Program-made: the position numbers and the translations under genes | Shown: positions 9,469-17,914 of the stretch, piece by piece | Layout of the letters: the number at the start of each line of letters is the position of its first letter | Position numbering within the stretch: the first letter of the stretch is position 1 | The notes under the pieces: model-generated | The model's input: only the letters and a program-made list of their open reading frames with translations | Databases searched by the model: none | What the model was told of the DNA's origin: nothing | Assembly: GCF_030815415.1 (NCBI RefSeq) | Contig: NZ_JAUSWW010000001.1 | Location: 1,054,001-1,118,000 of the forward strand | Length of the DNA: 64,000 nt | DNA from: Streptomyces canus | GTDB lineage: Bacteria > Actinomycetota > Actinomycetes > Streptomycetales > Streptomycetaceae | Reading direction: 5' to 3'

Positions 9469-10102
9469 TCAGCCGAAGAGGTGCCGGTGGTCTTGGCTCC
9501 ATACCGACTTGCGTCCGAGATCCAGCAGGTAATCCCCGGCCACCCAGGTCGCCTGGGGTTCGTGCCCGGCTTCGGCCAGTAGGCGTACCCGTTCGATGGT
9601 GTCCTGCTGTTCGCGGATGACAGCGTCAACGACGCCGTCGGTAGAGGAAAGACCGTAGGCCGTGCAAAACACTTCCAGGCGTCGGCGGCGGTCGGGAGGC
9701 TGCGGGTAGTGCAGCCGGCGCGTGCACTCGGCGTCGTCCCGAAACGGGGCGACGTACTGCAATGCGTAGGCGATGTCGTGCAGCCGCGCTGCCGGGAGGC
9801 GTGAAGCTGGTGGTGGCGTCGTGGTAGTCGCGCAGCAGGCGGGCGAAGGCGGACAGGCCGTTGTCGTCCACGACTTTGGCCCACCCCGGCGGCCCCGACT
9901 CGCCGTCGATGTAGCTGAGGACCTCACGGCCTTCCTCGTCGAACCCCAGGACGCGCGGAGCACAGGGGAAGCCCACTGCCTCAAGATGCCGCAGCAGCGT
10001 GCGCACCGTCTCGGTCCAGGGCTGCACGGGGCGGCGCACTGTGTCGCCGATCCGCACGACCTGCCGGTGAGCGTGGTCCTGCAGCACATGCTCGTTCGTC
10101 AC
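9469..10102 (-). pseudogene. APH-type phosphotransferase pseudogene lacking its catalytic loop
   Basis: The N-terminal half reads from a GTG at 10102 (VTNEHVLQDHAHRQVVRIGD ... LLRDYHDATTSFTPPGS). The C-terminal half (LHDIAYALQYVAPFRDDAEC ... DLGRKSVWSQDHRHLFG) reads in another frame to the stop at 9469. At the join near 9790 the text passes directly from FTPPG to RLHDIAY. In the family this interval carries the catalytic HGD-x-x-x-x-N loop and the metal-binding IDFD motif. Both are absent, so a deletion, probably with loss of frame, has removed the active site. The rest is not degenerate, suggesting recent loss. Confidence 0.8.
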
Positions 10103-10175
10103 GACATGAGGCTGTCCGCGTCTCCGACGGGACGACTCGCGGACCTGCGCCCTGAGCCATGGGGCAACGCCGAGG

Positions 10176-10592
10176 TCACCGTTCCCGAATGCGCCACCAC
10201 CACCAGCGCCCCGCCGTCCATTCGCTCATCCAACCGGGGTCCGGAACGGTACGCCGTTCGAACTCCACGTCGATCCGCTCCACCAAGCGGCCCAGATCTG
10301 CTCGGGCTCCTGCGGGCAGGTACAGCAGAGCCACTTCGAGATCGTCTCGGCCGTCCTCGATCTCGATGCCGGGGCTGTCGCCGGGACCGGACAGATATCG
10401 TCCCGGCTCTTTGAAGGCCCACTCGAACCGACTGAGGGCGACAGCGACTGCGTCGGGCCAGAGATGGGCGGCCTCAACGCGTCGTACCGCTGCCCGGGTT
10501 CGGGCTGATACGCCGGGGATCCGACGGACCGGAATGTGTTTCGGTGGCCGCCACCGCTCTGCGCGGACGGCCTTCGGGCGCCTACGCGGCAT
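10176..10592 (-). CDS. Conserved hypothetical protein
   Basis: 138 residues from an ATG with AAAGGG five bases upstream. Strong third-position GC supports coding. The N-terminus is very basic (MPRRRPKAVRAERWRPPKH); the middle is mixed alpha/beta (VEAAHLWPDAVAVALSRFEW, DDLEVALLYLP); the end is Trp/Arg-rich (SEWTAGRWWWWRIRER). No signal peptide, membrane span or known motif. It lies 70 bp upstream, on the same strand, of the broken APH gene. Function unknown. Confidence 0.6.
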   Translation of the reverse strand: MPRRRPKAVRAERWRPPKHIPVRRIPGVSARTRAAVRRVEAAHLWPDAVAVALSRFEWAFKEPGRYLSGPGDSPGIEIEDGRDDLEVALLYLPAGARADLGRLVERIDVEFERRTVPDPGWMSEWTAGRWWWWRIRER

Positions 10593-10767
10593 TGCCCTTT
10601 CTGATCAGAGTCATGTCCGCATTCTGCCACGGCCCACGCCTTCAGAGAGGGGCGAGGGGCCCGGCCCTCGCAGCCCGGAACAGCCCTGCCGTGTCGACGA
10701 GTTGGCCCAACGTACGGAAGCAGTGCTCCCCTTGGCATCAGGGACAAGCCCACGGGATGATCACCTC

Positions 10768-11499
10768 ATGGCGGATGTGATCTTCTTCGATCTGGACGGC
10801 ACCCTGGTCGATCATCGAAGCGCGGTCTGGGAAACGATCGGCCGGCTCGTCCGGGCCGCGCCGAACGCGACGGCTCCACCGGAGGAGCTGGCGGCGTCGT
10901 GGTGGACGCTGGAGGCACGCCACATGCGGGAATACCTTGCCGGTCAGTGCTCCTTCGCCGAGCACCACCGGCGCAGGGTCCGCTCCTTCCTGCCGATGCT
11001 CGGCGAGCCGGTTCCGGAGAGTCCCGGCCTGCTGGACGCCTGGATCTCCGAGCGTTACCTCACGGTGTTCGAGGAGGCGTGGCAGTGCTATCCCGATGTC
11101 CAGCCATGCCTGGAGACCCTGAAACAGCTCCCCGGGGGACCGCGTCTGGCTGTTCTCACCAACGGGGATCCCGACCAACAGCGCGCCAAGCTCGCCCGGT
11201 TCGGTCTCCTGGACTATTTCGAAGCCGTCCTGACCCCGACCGAGCTCGGTGCGGCCAAGCCTGTCGCCTACGCCGCCGCCTGCCGGTGGATGCGTACGGA
11301 CCCCGTCCAGGCGGTCAACGTGGGCGACATGCTGGAAAGCGACGTGAACGCGGCCGCCCTCGCCGGACTCACCGGCGTCTGGCTGGACCGCGGCATCGAC
11401 TTCGTCACCGGTGGACCGTCGCCGACGGCCGACGAGACGGTTCACCGCATCGAAAAGCTCACCGATCTCCCCGACCTCTTGACCCGTACGAACGCCTGA
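10768..11499 (+). CDS. HAD-superfamily hydrolase
   Basis: 243 residues from the ATG at 10768. HAD motifs in order: motif I FFDLDGTLV (nucleophile Asp8, Asp10), a helical cap (about 20-95), motif II LAVLTNGD (Thr), motif III Lys in GAAKPVAYAAA, and motif IV VGDMLESDVNAA. The size and cap type fit subfamily IA phosphatases of the phosphoglycolate/haloacid group. It probably dephosphorylates a small cytosolic phosphoester, substrate unknown. A strong leftward terminator lies just downstream and belongs to the opposing small RNA. Confidence 0.9.
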   Translation: MADVIFFDLDGTLVDHRSAVWETIGRLVRAAPNATAPPEELAASWWTLEARHMREYLAGQCSFAEHHRRRVRSFLPMLGEPVPESPGLLDAWISERYLTVFEEAWQCYPDVQPCLETLKQLPGGPRLAVLTNGDPDQQRAKLARFGLLDYFEAVLTPTELGAAKPVAYAAACRWMRTDPVQAVNVGDMLESDVNAAALAGLTGVWLDRGIDFVTGGPSPTADETVHRIEKLTDLPDLLTRTNA

Positions 11500-11543
11500 C
11501 CGGCGCTCACGGCTGCCGCCGTGCCCCTGTCCGGGATGAGCCG

Positions 11544-11583
11544 AAAAACGTGCGGGGCCTGTCCGCATTTGCGGACAGGCCCC
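11544..11583 (-). terminator. Rho-independent-type terminator of tRNA-like RNA copy 1
   Basis: A perfect 13-bp stem with 4-nt loop (11554-11583; arm GGGGCCTGTCCGC) begins 6 nt after the cloverleaf block in the leftward direction. It is followed by GCACG and TTTTT (plus-strand AAAAA at 11544-11548). Confidence 0.75.
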
Positions 11584-11694
11584 GTATTGAGCGCCGGGCA
11601 GGCCTTGCACCTGCATCTCCCCGCAGGAAGCGGGGCGTCTTTCCTTGGACCACCAACGCACTGCCTGTCGACCAGAGTTGTGGCGACCGGCTCG
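11544..11694 (-). ncRNA. Candidate tRNA-like small RNA, copy 1
   Basis: On the minus strand, a probable -10 (TAGAGT, 11701-11706) is followed by a box shared with copy 2, then a 70-nt block (11659 down to 11590) identical to copy 2, then a terminator hairpin. The block fits a tRNA cloverleaf exactly: acceptor GCGTTGG/CCGGCGC; T8; D-stem GTC/GAC with GG in its loop; anticodon stem CCCCG/CGGGG with 7-nt loop CTTCCTG (anticodon position TCC); a 4-nt variable region; T-stem GCAGG/CCTGC with loop TGCAAGG. Deviations are position 37 T and a non-canonical T-loop. It could instead be an IS605/TnpB-type guide-RNA scaffold relic. Function unknown. Confidence 0.6.
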
Positions 11695-11700
11695 TGATCA

Positions 11701-11706
11701 ACTCTA
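11701..11706 (-). promoter_or_regulatory. Probable -10 of tRNA-like RNA copy 1
   Basis: TAGAGT on the minus strand aligns with TATGCT of copy 2, both followed by TGATC-x-x-GAGC. The site lies directly upstream of the divergent GNAT start at 11711. No convincing -35 is visible. Confidence 0.4.
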
Positions 11707-11710
11707 TCGT

Positions 11711-12660
11711 ATGTCCGGGGCGGTGTTCACCACGCGCCCCGAAACCGAAGTGCGTTCGGCCGCAGTGACGGCCGACGGCACCGACGAGCACTACGACGCC
11801 GAGGACCTCGCCGAGGAACTGGGCGATCCTCGCCTGGAGTTGTCCCAGGACTCGGTGGGAGTGTGGTCGCGCGGCGAACTGATCGGTTACGCCAAGGCGA
11901 CGGGGCTGCCGGACGCGACCGACGGGTGCACGTCGAGGGGGCGGTACGCCCCGACGCACGCGGCCAGGGCGTGGGTGCCAACCTGGTGAGATGGCAGGTG
12001 GCCCAGGCGGCACAGCTGCATCGCGAGCGGTTTCCCGATCTGCCGGGCGAGGCACACATCCCGATCCACGCGCCGAACACCGCCAAACGGGGCCTGTATC
12101 AGGGAGCCGGGTTCCAGGCGCGACGCTGGTTCTTCGACATGCGTCGGCCGCTGGAGGCCGACGAGATCCCGGTGACGGCCCCGGCGGGCGGGCTGCGCGT
12201 CGTCCCCTTCACCGCGGCGTACGACGAGGCGACCCGGTTGGCGCACAACGAAGCGTTCCGCGACCACTGGGGTCACACCCCGAGCAGCGCGGACCATTGG
12301 CGTCACGGCACCACCGGCGCCCGGTCGTCGTTCCGGCCTGACATGTCGTTCCTGGCGCTGGACGGGGACGAGGTCGCCGGGTACCTGATCAGCCACGAGT
12401 ACGACGCCGACACCGCGATGACCGGCATCCGCGAGTGCTGGATCGCCCGGCTCGGCACCCGCCCGCCCTGGCGTGGCAGCGGCGTGGCCACCGCGCTGCT
12501 CACCACCTGCCTGCGGGCCGGCCAGGAGCGAGGCTTTCACCGAGCCGGTCTGAATGTGGACAGCGCCAAGGCCACCGGTGCGCTGAGCCTGTCCGAGCGG
12601 TGCGGGTTCCGCACTCGGCACACATGGATCGGCTACGTGCGGCCGCTCCAGCGGCAGGCG
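11711..12660 (+). pseudogene. Tandem GNAT acetyltransferase, frameshifted
   Basis: From ATG 11711 one frame encodes SGAVFTTRPETEVRSAAVTA ... GVWSRGELIGYAKATGLPDATDG. Near 11920 coding sense moves to another frame, which continues RRVHVEGAVRPDARGQGVGA (a GNAT acetyl-CoA loop, RGQGVG) through a second GNAT half with RPPWRGSGVATALL to GYVRPLQ at about 12655. In that frame there is no stop near the expected end: the frame runs on antisense through the response regulator gene. A one- or two-base indel explains the first break. The intact family is a double-GNAT N-acetyltransferase. It could be a sequencing error, but the missing stop argues for decay. Confidence 0.7.
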
Positions 12661-12675
12661 CGACCACCCAAGGGG

Positions 12676-13329
12676 TCACAACAGGCCGAGGTCGCGGGCG
12701 CGCAGTGCGGCCTGGGTGCGGTCGCGCAGGGCGAGGCGGCTGAGGATGCGGGAGACGTGGTTCTTCACCGTGCCTTCGCTGAGGTACAGCTGCGCGGCGA
12801 TCTCCCGGTTGGTGCGGCCGCGCGCCACGAGCCGCAGGATGTCGATCTCGCGCGGGCTGAGGGCGGGAGCGGCGGCGGGCGGCTCGGGAGCGGCATGGGG
12901 CAGGGCGGCCGCGAGCCGGGCGGCCACCGAGGAGTCGAGCTGAGTGACTCCGGCGTGCGCCAGGCGGACCGCCTGCGCGAGTTCCTCGGCCGGCAGGTCC
13001 TTGAGGAGATAGCCGCTGGCTCCGGCGCGCAGCGCCTGGACGACGTACTCCTCGTCGTCGAACGTCGTCAGCATCACGACCCGGCACTCCGGTGCCCGGC
13101 CGCGCAGCACGGCGACGGCCTCCACGCCGTCCAGTTCCGGCATCCGTACGTCCATCAGGACGACGTCGGGTTCCAGTTCCACCGCCTTCTCCACGGCCTC
13201 CCGCCCGTTGATCGCCGTACCGACGACGCTGATGCCCGGCCGGATCGAGAGCAGTGCGGCGATGCCGTCCCGGATCAGCTGCTGATCGTCCACCACCAGC
13301 ACCCGTACCGCCGTCGGCTCCTGGCTCAC
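12676..13329 (-). CDS. NarL/LuxR-family response regulator
   Basis: 217 residues. Receiver domain (1-125) with acidic pair DD at 14-15, phospho-acceptor Asp60 (VVLMDVRMPELDG), Thr in MLTTFDD and Lys in YLLKDLP. C-terminal LuxR helix-turn-helix (about 150-210; LSPREIDILRLVARGRTNREIA). Its start overlaps the kinase stop by 4 bp, so the pair is translationally coupled. A DNA-binding regulator; the targets are unknown, though neighbours or itself are likely. Confidence 0.95.
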   Translation of the reverse strand: MSQEPTAVRVLVVDDQQLIRDGIAALLSIRPGISVVGTAINGREAVEKAVELEPDVVLMDVRMPELDGVEAVAVLRGRAPECRVVMLTTFDDEEYVVQALRAGASGYLLKDLPAEELAQAVRLAHAGVTQLDSSVAARLAAALPHAAPEPPAAAPALSPREIDILRLVARGRTNREIAAQLYLSEGTVKNHVSRILSRLALRDRTQAALRARDLGLL

Positions 13330-14573
13330 CGCTCGCCTTCCCGCCGCGGGACGACGACGGTGAGCCGTGTGCCCTCGCCCGGTTTGCTGTCGATGTCGAC
13401 GCTCCCCGCAACCAGGTGCACCCGTTCGCGCATGCCGGTCAGGCCGAATCCTGCCGTTGCCCGGTCCGGTGTGAAGCCGCAGCCGTCGTCGGTCACCGCC
13501 AGCCGTGCGGTGTCCTCGGTCAGCCGGACCGCGACGGACACCCGCGAGGCCCGCGCGTGACGCAGCGCGTTGGTCAGCCCCTCCTGGGCGGCCCGGTACA
13601 ACGCGGTCAGTGCGGCCGTGCCGTAACCGTCCTCCTCCCCCGTCACCTCCACGCTGACGCGCGGCCCCGCACCGCCTTCACGCGCCCATCCCGCGAGCGT
13701 GGCCGACAGCGACGGGCGCGCGTCGTCGCGCAGCGCGCGCACCGACTGCCTCACGTCGCCGAGGGCCAGCTTCACCGACTGTCTGGCCTCGGCCATGGCC
13801 CGTCCGGCCGCGTCCGGGTCCAGGGCACGGAACTCGGACGCGATCTCCAACTGCACCGAGATCGCGGTGAGATGGTGGCCGAGGCTGTCGTGGATGTCGC
13901 GGGCCAGCCGGTTGCGTTCGGTCGCCGCGGACAGCTCCGCGACGCGCGCGGCGTACTCCTGCAGTTCTCTCCGGGCGCGTTGCTCGCCGACGGCGACGGC
14001 GGCCATTGAGATCGCCAGCACCAGGCCGACCGCGACCATCAGCAGGTCGGACACGTACTCCATGTCGCGATACCAGGCGGGGGCTGTCAGCAGAAAGCCG
14101 GTGAGCAGTCCGGCCAGGCACAGCGCCCCCAGAACGAGCGCCGTCGTACGGCCGAACGCGAAGTAGGCGGTGAACGGCAGGAGCACGAACAGCACTTGGG
14201 CCAGTTCCGAGGCATCCGCGGCGACCACGGCGCCTGTCAGCCCGCACCGCGCGAGCAGCAGCGGCACCTGCGGCAGGTTCCGCCGTCGCCCCACCAAGTC
14301 CAGCGCGCACAGGGCGGCGAGCCCGGCGACGAAGCCGGCCGTGCGCCAGGACAACAGTCCGGGGCCGGCGCCCAGATCCGCCGCCAGGTAGTAGATGCCG
14401 CCGACGAAGACCGCGCCGTACAGCAGCGGTGACACCCACGGCACGGGCACATACGCCGACATGCACACCCCCACCCCCGACGCCACCGCCCAGGCTAGGC
14501 CGGACGCGCGGGCCAGGCGACACCGACGGGAGAACTCCGGCCGGGAGCCGAGAAGTATGGACGAACGGCACAT
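13326..14573 (-). CDS. Sensor histidine kinase, HisKA_3 (NarL-partner) type
   Basis: 415 residues from the ATG at 14573; an in-frame ATG at 14639 would add 22 residues with no coding character. Five or six hydrophobic helices (about 25-195) form a membrane sensor with short loops. A coiled coil (198-218) precedes the HisKA_3 box ERNRLARDIHDSLGHHLTA (His228), followed by an HATPase_c domain with NALRHA and DDGCGFTPD...GFGLTGMRERV. It phosphorylates the overlapping response regulator. Divergently faces a small membrane protein gene at 14712. The signal is probably membrane-borne given the absence of a large extracellular domain. Confidence 0.93.
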   Translation of the reverse strand: MCRSSILLGSRPEFSRRCRLARASGLAWAVASGVGVCMSAYVPVPWVSPLLYGAVFVGGIYYLAADLGAGPGLLSWRTAGFVAGLAALCALDLVGRRRNLPQVPLLLARCGLTGAVVAADASELAQVLFVLLPFTAYFAFGRTTALVLGALCLAGLLTGFLLTAPAWYRDMEYVSDLLMVAVGLVLAISMAAVAVGEQRARRELQEYAARVAELSAATERNRLARDIHDSLGHHLTAISVQLEIASEFRALDPDAAGRAMAEARQSVKLALGDVRQSVRALRDDARPSLSATLAGWAREGGAGPRVSVEVTGEEDGYGTAALTALYRAAQEGLTNALRHARASRVSVAVRLTEDTARLAVTDDGCGFTPDRATAGFGLTGMRERVHLVAGSVDIDSKPGEGTRLTVVVPRREGER

Positions 14574-14711
14574 GCCGAACGGCACTCCACCGACCGCGGA
14601 CGCCGATGACCTCCAGCCGCGGATGTCGCCGCTCGGCACCTGCCCGGACCGGCTGCGCGCTTCCTACGGTTTCGGCCTGACCTGCCCTTCGACACACCGG
14701 AGTTGGCTCTC

Positions 14712-15332
14712 ATGTCCGCAGCGTTCGCCTCTGTGCCCGCCCCCGCCCGGCTCCCCCGCTTCGGCGCCCTGTGCGGGGTGCTGTCCGGCCTGCTCATCGC
14801 ACTGCCCGCCGTCGCCGAGGCATTCACCGGCGAAACCGCCGCCACCAGCCTCCTCCTCGCCCTCTCCCCCGCGTTGGCCCTGCCGTGCCTCACCGCACTC
14901 CACCGGTGGCAGAGCCCTGCCACCGGCCGCTTCGGAGAGACCGCCTACCTGGTGAACCTCATCGGGCTCGGCCTGTTCGGCGGGGCGGCGTTCGCCGCGA
15001 ACCTGGTGCTCTACTACCTGGACGACGACGTCATCGAAGCGGAACTGACGGGCCCCACCATTCCCGCCCTCCTCGGTTCAGCGTTCGTCTTCGCTGTGGG
15101 CTGCGCGCTGTTCGGGGCGGCGCTGATCCGTGCCCGGATGCTCCCGAAGGTTCCGGCGTGGGGGTACGCCGTCGCACTGCCCCTGTTCGCGTTCTTGATC
15201 GCGCTGCCCGATTCCGTGCTGACGAGCGCCCTGCACATCGTCGTCGGCGTCGTCCTGGTATGGCTCTCGACCGCCCTGTGGCGATCCGCTTCCTCGAACG
15301 ACCGGACCGCTGCCTCGGCGTTCACCAGCTGA
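14712..15332 (+). CDS. Multi-pass membrane protein of unknown function
   Basis: 206 residues from ATG 14712. Six hydrophobic helices are evident (about 20-40, 45-65, 82-105, 120-140, 150-170, 175-195), with short loops and a DDD acidic patch after the third. No family is recognised. It is divergent from the NarL-type kinase gene (starts about 140 bp apart), the usual position of a target or partner of such a system. Its last 11 bp overlap the convergent phosphatase gene. Confidence 0.7.
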   Translation: MSAAFASVPAPARLPRFGALCGVLSGLLIALPAVAEAFTGETAATSLLLALSPALALPCLTALHRWQSPATGRFGETAYLVNLIGLGLFGGAAFAANLVLYYLDDDVIEAELTGPTIPALLGSAFVFAVGCALFGAALIRARMLPKVPAWGYAVALPLFAFLIALPDSVLTSALHIVVGVVLVWLSTALWRSASSNDRTAASAFTS

Positions 15333-16440
15333 TGCGGGCCGCCACCGGCAGATGGTCGCTGCCGGTGGCCGGCAGGACCCACGAGCTGTCCGGCTCCACG
15401 CCGCGGACCAGGATCTGGTCGATCCGCGCCACCGGGAACTGCGCCGGCCAGGTGAAGCCGAAGCCGTCCCCGGCCGTGTCCTGTGCCGAGTGCAGCTGCG
15501 AGGTGATGCCGGAGAGCGCGCGGTCGTCCATCGTGCCGTTCAGGTCGCCGAGCAGCACCACGCGCTCGTTCCGCTCGGCGGCGACGGCCTTGGCGAGGGC
15601 CCGCGCGTTCCTGTCCCGCGAGCCGGTCCAGAAGCCTGTCCTGGGAGTCACGCGTACGGAACCCAGGTGGGCGACGTACACGGCGAGGGGCCCGTTGCCC
15701 GTGGCGACCGTGGCGCGCAGTGCCCGGTTGTAGGCCAGCTTGACGTCGGCCGGCTTGGTCGCCCCCAGCGGCCCGGCGTCCATCTCGGTGTCGACCGGCC
15801 GGATGTCCGACAGCGGCAGCTTGCTCCACAGCCCGACCGTGCCCTGGACCGTGTGGTACGGGTACGCCTTCGCCAGCCCCTTCTCGTACACGCCCCGGTC
15901 CTGCGCGGTCAGCTCCTCCAGCGCCAGCACGTCCGCACCCGAGGCGGCCAGGTCGCGGGCGGTGCCGGCCGGGTCGGGGTTGTCGGCGCCGACGTTGTGG
16001 CCGGCCACGGTGAGGTCACCCCCCGCATGGGACTTGTCGCCGAGGAGCCCGCCGAAGAGGTTCAGCCAGACCATGACCGGCAGCAGCAGCGCGACCACGG
16101 CCGAGGCGGAGCGGCGCCACAGGGCCGCGGCCAGCAGCACCGGGATGAACAGGCCGAACCACGGCAGGAACGTCTCCACCAGACTGCCGAGACTCCCGGT
16201 CCGGTTCGGGATCTTCGCGTGCAGCAGCATGAGCAGGCCCAGCAGCAGCGCCGGCGCCGCGAGCACCAGGCCGCGCTTCCACGGCTCCGGCCGGGAGCCG
16301 ATGCGGAGCGCCCGGTGGAGGGCCGCGTGCCAAGTCCCGGCGCCGGGTTCCTGTCGGATACCCGCGGGCCGGGTACCGGCGTCGGCTTCCTGGCTGCCGA
16401 CGCCGTCCTGTGCCGGCTGCGCGGTGTCCGCCTGCGCCAT
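15322..16440 (-). CDS. Endonuclease/exonuclease/phosphatase family membrane protein
   Basis: 372 residues from ATG 16440, with GAGGA about 10 bases upstream; longer frames lack coding character. The N-terminus is polar, then come three membrane helices (about 55-120), then an EEP domain: HNVGADN, the metal ligand Glu in VLALEELTAQD, LAVYVAHLGS, LLGDLNGTMDD and the terminal SDHLPVAARISW (Asp-His). The fold is that of Mg-dependent phosphodiesterases/phosphatases. It is oriented outside the membrane, so it probably acts on an extracellular phosphodiester or lipid phosphate. Confidence 0.88.
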   Translation of the reverse strand: MAQADTAQPAQDGVGSQEADAGTRPAGIRQEPGAGTWHAALHRALRIGSRPEPWKRGLVLAAPALLLGLLMLLHAKIPNRTGSLGSLVETFLPWFGLFIPVLLAAALWRRSASAVVALLLPVMVWLNLFGGLLGDKSHAGGDLTVAGHNVGADNPDPAGTARDLAASGADVLALEELTAQDRGVYEKGLAKAYPYHTVQGTVGLWSKLPLSDIRPVDTEMDAGPLGATKPADVKLAYNRALRATVATGNGPLAVYVAHLGSVRVTPRTGFWTGSRDRNARALAKAVAAERNERVVLLGDLNGTMDDRALSGITSQLHSAQDTAGDGFGFTWPAQFPVARIDQILVRGVEPDSSWVLPATGSDHLPVAARISW

Positions 16441-16466
16441 CGTCGTCTGTCCTCGCTCACTGCTGG

Positions 16467-17120
16467 TCACTGCTGCATCCTGGGGTCCTGGGTGGGGTCG
16501 GCATACATGCGGGGGCAATCCCGGTCGATCGCCTCGGTACGCAGTTCGTAATGCCAGGGTTCGTTCTCGTAGATCTGGCACAGCCCGTACGCGGCGCCGT
16601 GCGTGGACAGCCACGCCGTCGCATCGGAGCGGCCGATGTCGACCGCGTCCCCCGACACGTGGGGAGACGTCGCCGCGGTGGCCACCCATCGGGCGGCTTC
16701 GTCCTCGGATCCGTACTCGGAGACCGCCTCACGAAGAAGCTGGTCCTGGTACTCGGGGGAACGCCAGCCGCTGTTGACGTAGAACGCCACGCCGTCGTCG
16801 GCGGCAGCCGTCGCAGCCTCACGGAGGGCCTCGAGCAGATCCGGATCGACGTGGGTCACGGCCGGAAGCGCGTCATCGAAGACCGTCACGCCGTCGGGGA
16901 CGACACCACCGGCCTCGCCGAGCGCACCACGGTCCTCACCGCGATGAGGGCTCGTGAGTGATGCGGTGGAGGGGGGTAAGGAGGGCCAGGAGGACGAGGA
17001 CTTCGTCACCTGGTGGCCGAGGGCCGCGGTGAGCCCCGCCAAGGCGACGAACAGGCCGACGGCAAGGAGCCATCGCAGCCGGTGGGTCGGTGTTCGTGCC
17101 GATGGTGGCGTTCGCGTCAT
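16467..17120 (-). CDS. VanY-type D-alanyl-D-alanine carboxypeptidase (M15)
   Basis: 217 residues from ATG 17120. One N-terminal membrane anchor (about 16-36) precedes a periplasm-type M15B domain. The metal motif SPHVSGDAVDIG (SxHxxGxAxD; His154, Asp161) and the catalytic pair in ENEPWHYE (Glu187, His190) are intact. It removes the terminal D-Ala from peptidoglycan pentapeptide. It is divergent from an OmpR-type two-component pair, like the vanY-vanRS arrangements of glycopeptide resistance, but no vanHAX ligase/dehydrogenase genes are present. So it is more likely a wall-remodelling or accessory resistance enzyme. Confidence 0.9.
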   Translation of the reverse strand: MTRTPPSARTPTHRLRWLLAVGLFVALAGLTAALGHQVTKSSSSWPSLPPSTASLTSPHRGEDRGALGEAGGVVPDGVTVFDDALPAVTHVDPDLLEALREAATAAADDGVAFYVNSGWRSPEYQDQLLREAVSEYGSEDEAARWVATAATSPHVSGDAVDIGRSDATAWLSTHGAAYGLCQIYENEPWHYELRTEAIDRDCPRMYADPTQDPRMQQ

Positions 17121-17146
17121 ACCGACAGTCAAGGCAGCGTGGTGTT

Positions 17147-17191
17147 GTCGGCGCGTATGCGGTTTTCGATATGCCGACGATAGGCGCCGAC
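17147..17191. promoter_or_regulatory. 8-bp inverted repeat between vanY-like gene and response regulator
   Basis: GTCGGCGC (17147-17154) and GCGCCGAC (17184-17191) are exact reverse complements, with an extra GCCGAC at 17173-17178. They lie in the 86-bp divergent promoter region. A TAGCCT -10-like hexamer at 17195-17200 would start the regulator mRNA at or next to its ATG (leaderless). A likely binding site for the adjacent response regulator, by inference only. Confidence 0.4.
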
Positions 17192-17206
17192 TCGTAGCCT
17201 CGGAGC

Positions 17207-17906
<700 letters not shown>

Positions 17907-17914
<8 letters not shown>

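Noticed and set aside
7901..9502. A 530-codon open frame opposite the acyltransferase and APH genes
   Set aside because: It spans two well-supported plus-strand genes and has no recognisable domain.
11590..11659. Short protein frame through the repeated 70-nt block (reading ALVVQGKTPRFLRGDAGARP)
   Set aside because: The same peptide appears from copy 2 because the DNA is identical; no ribosome site, and the RNA structure explains the conservation better.
11560..11660. Possible functional tRNA-Gly(UCC) gene
   Set aside because: The cloverleaf fits, but T37, the non-standard T-loop and two dispersed identical copies with terminators argue against an ordinary decoding tRNA; recorded as tRNA-like RNA instead.
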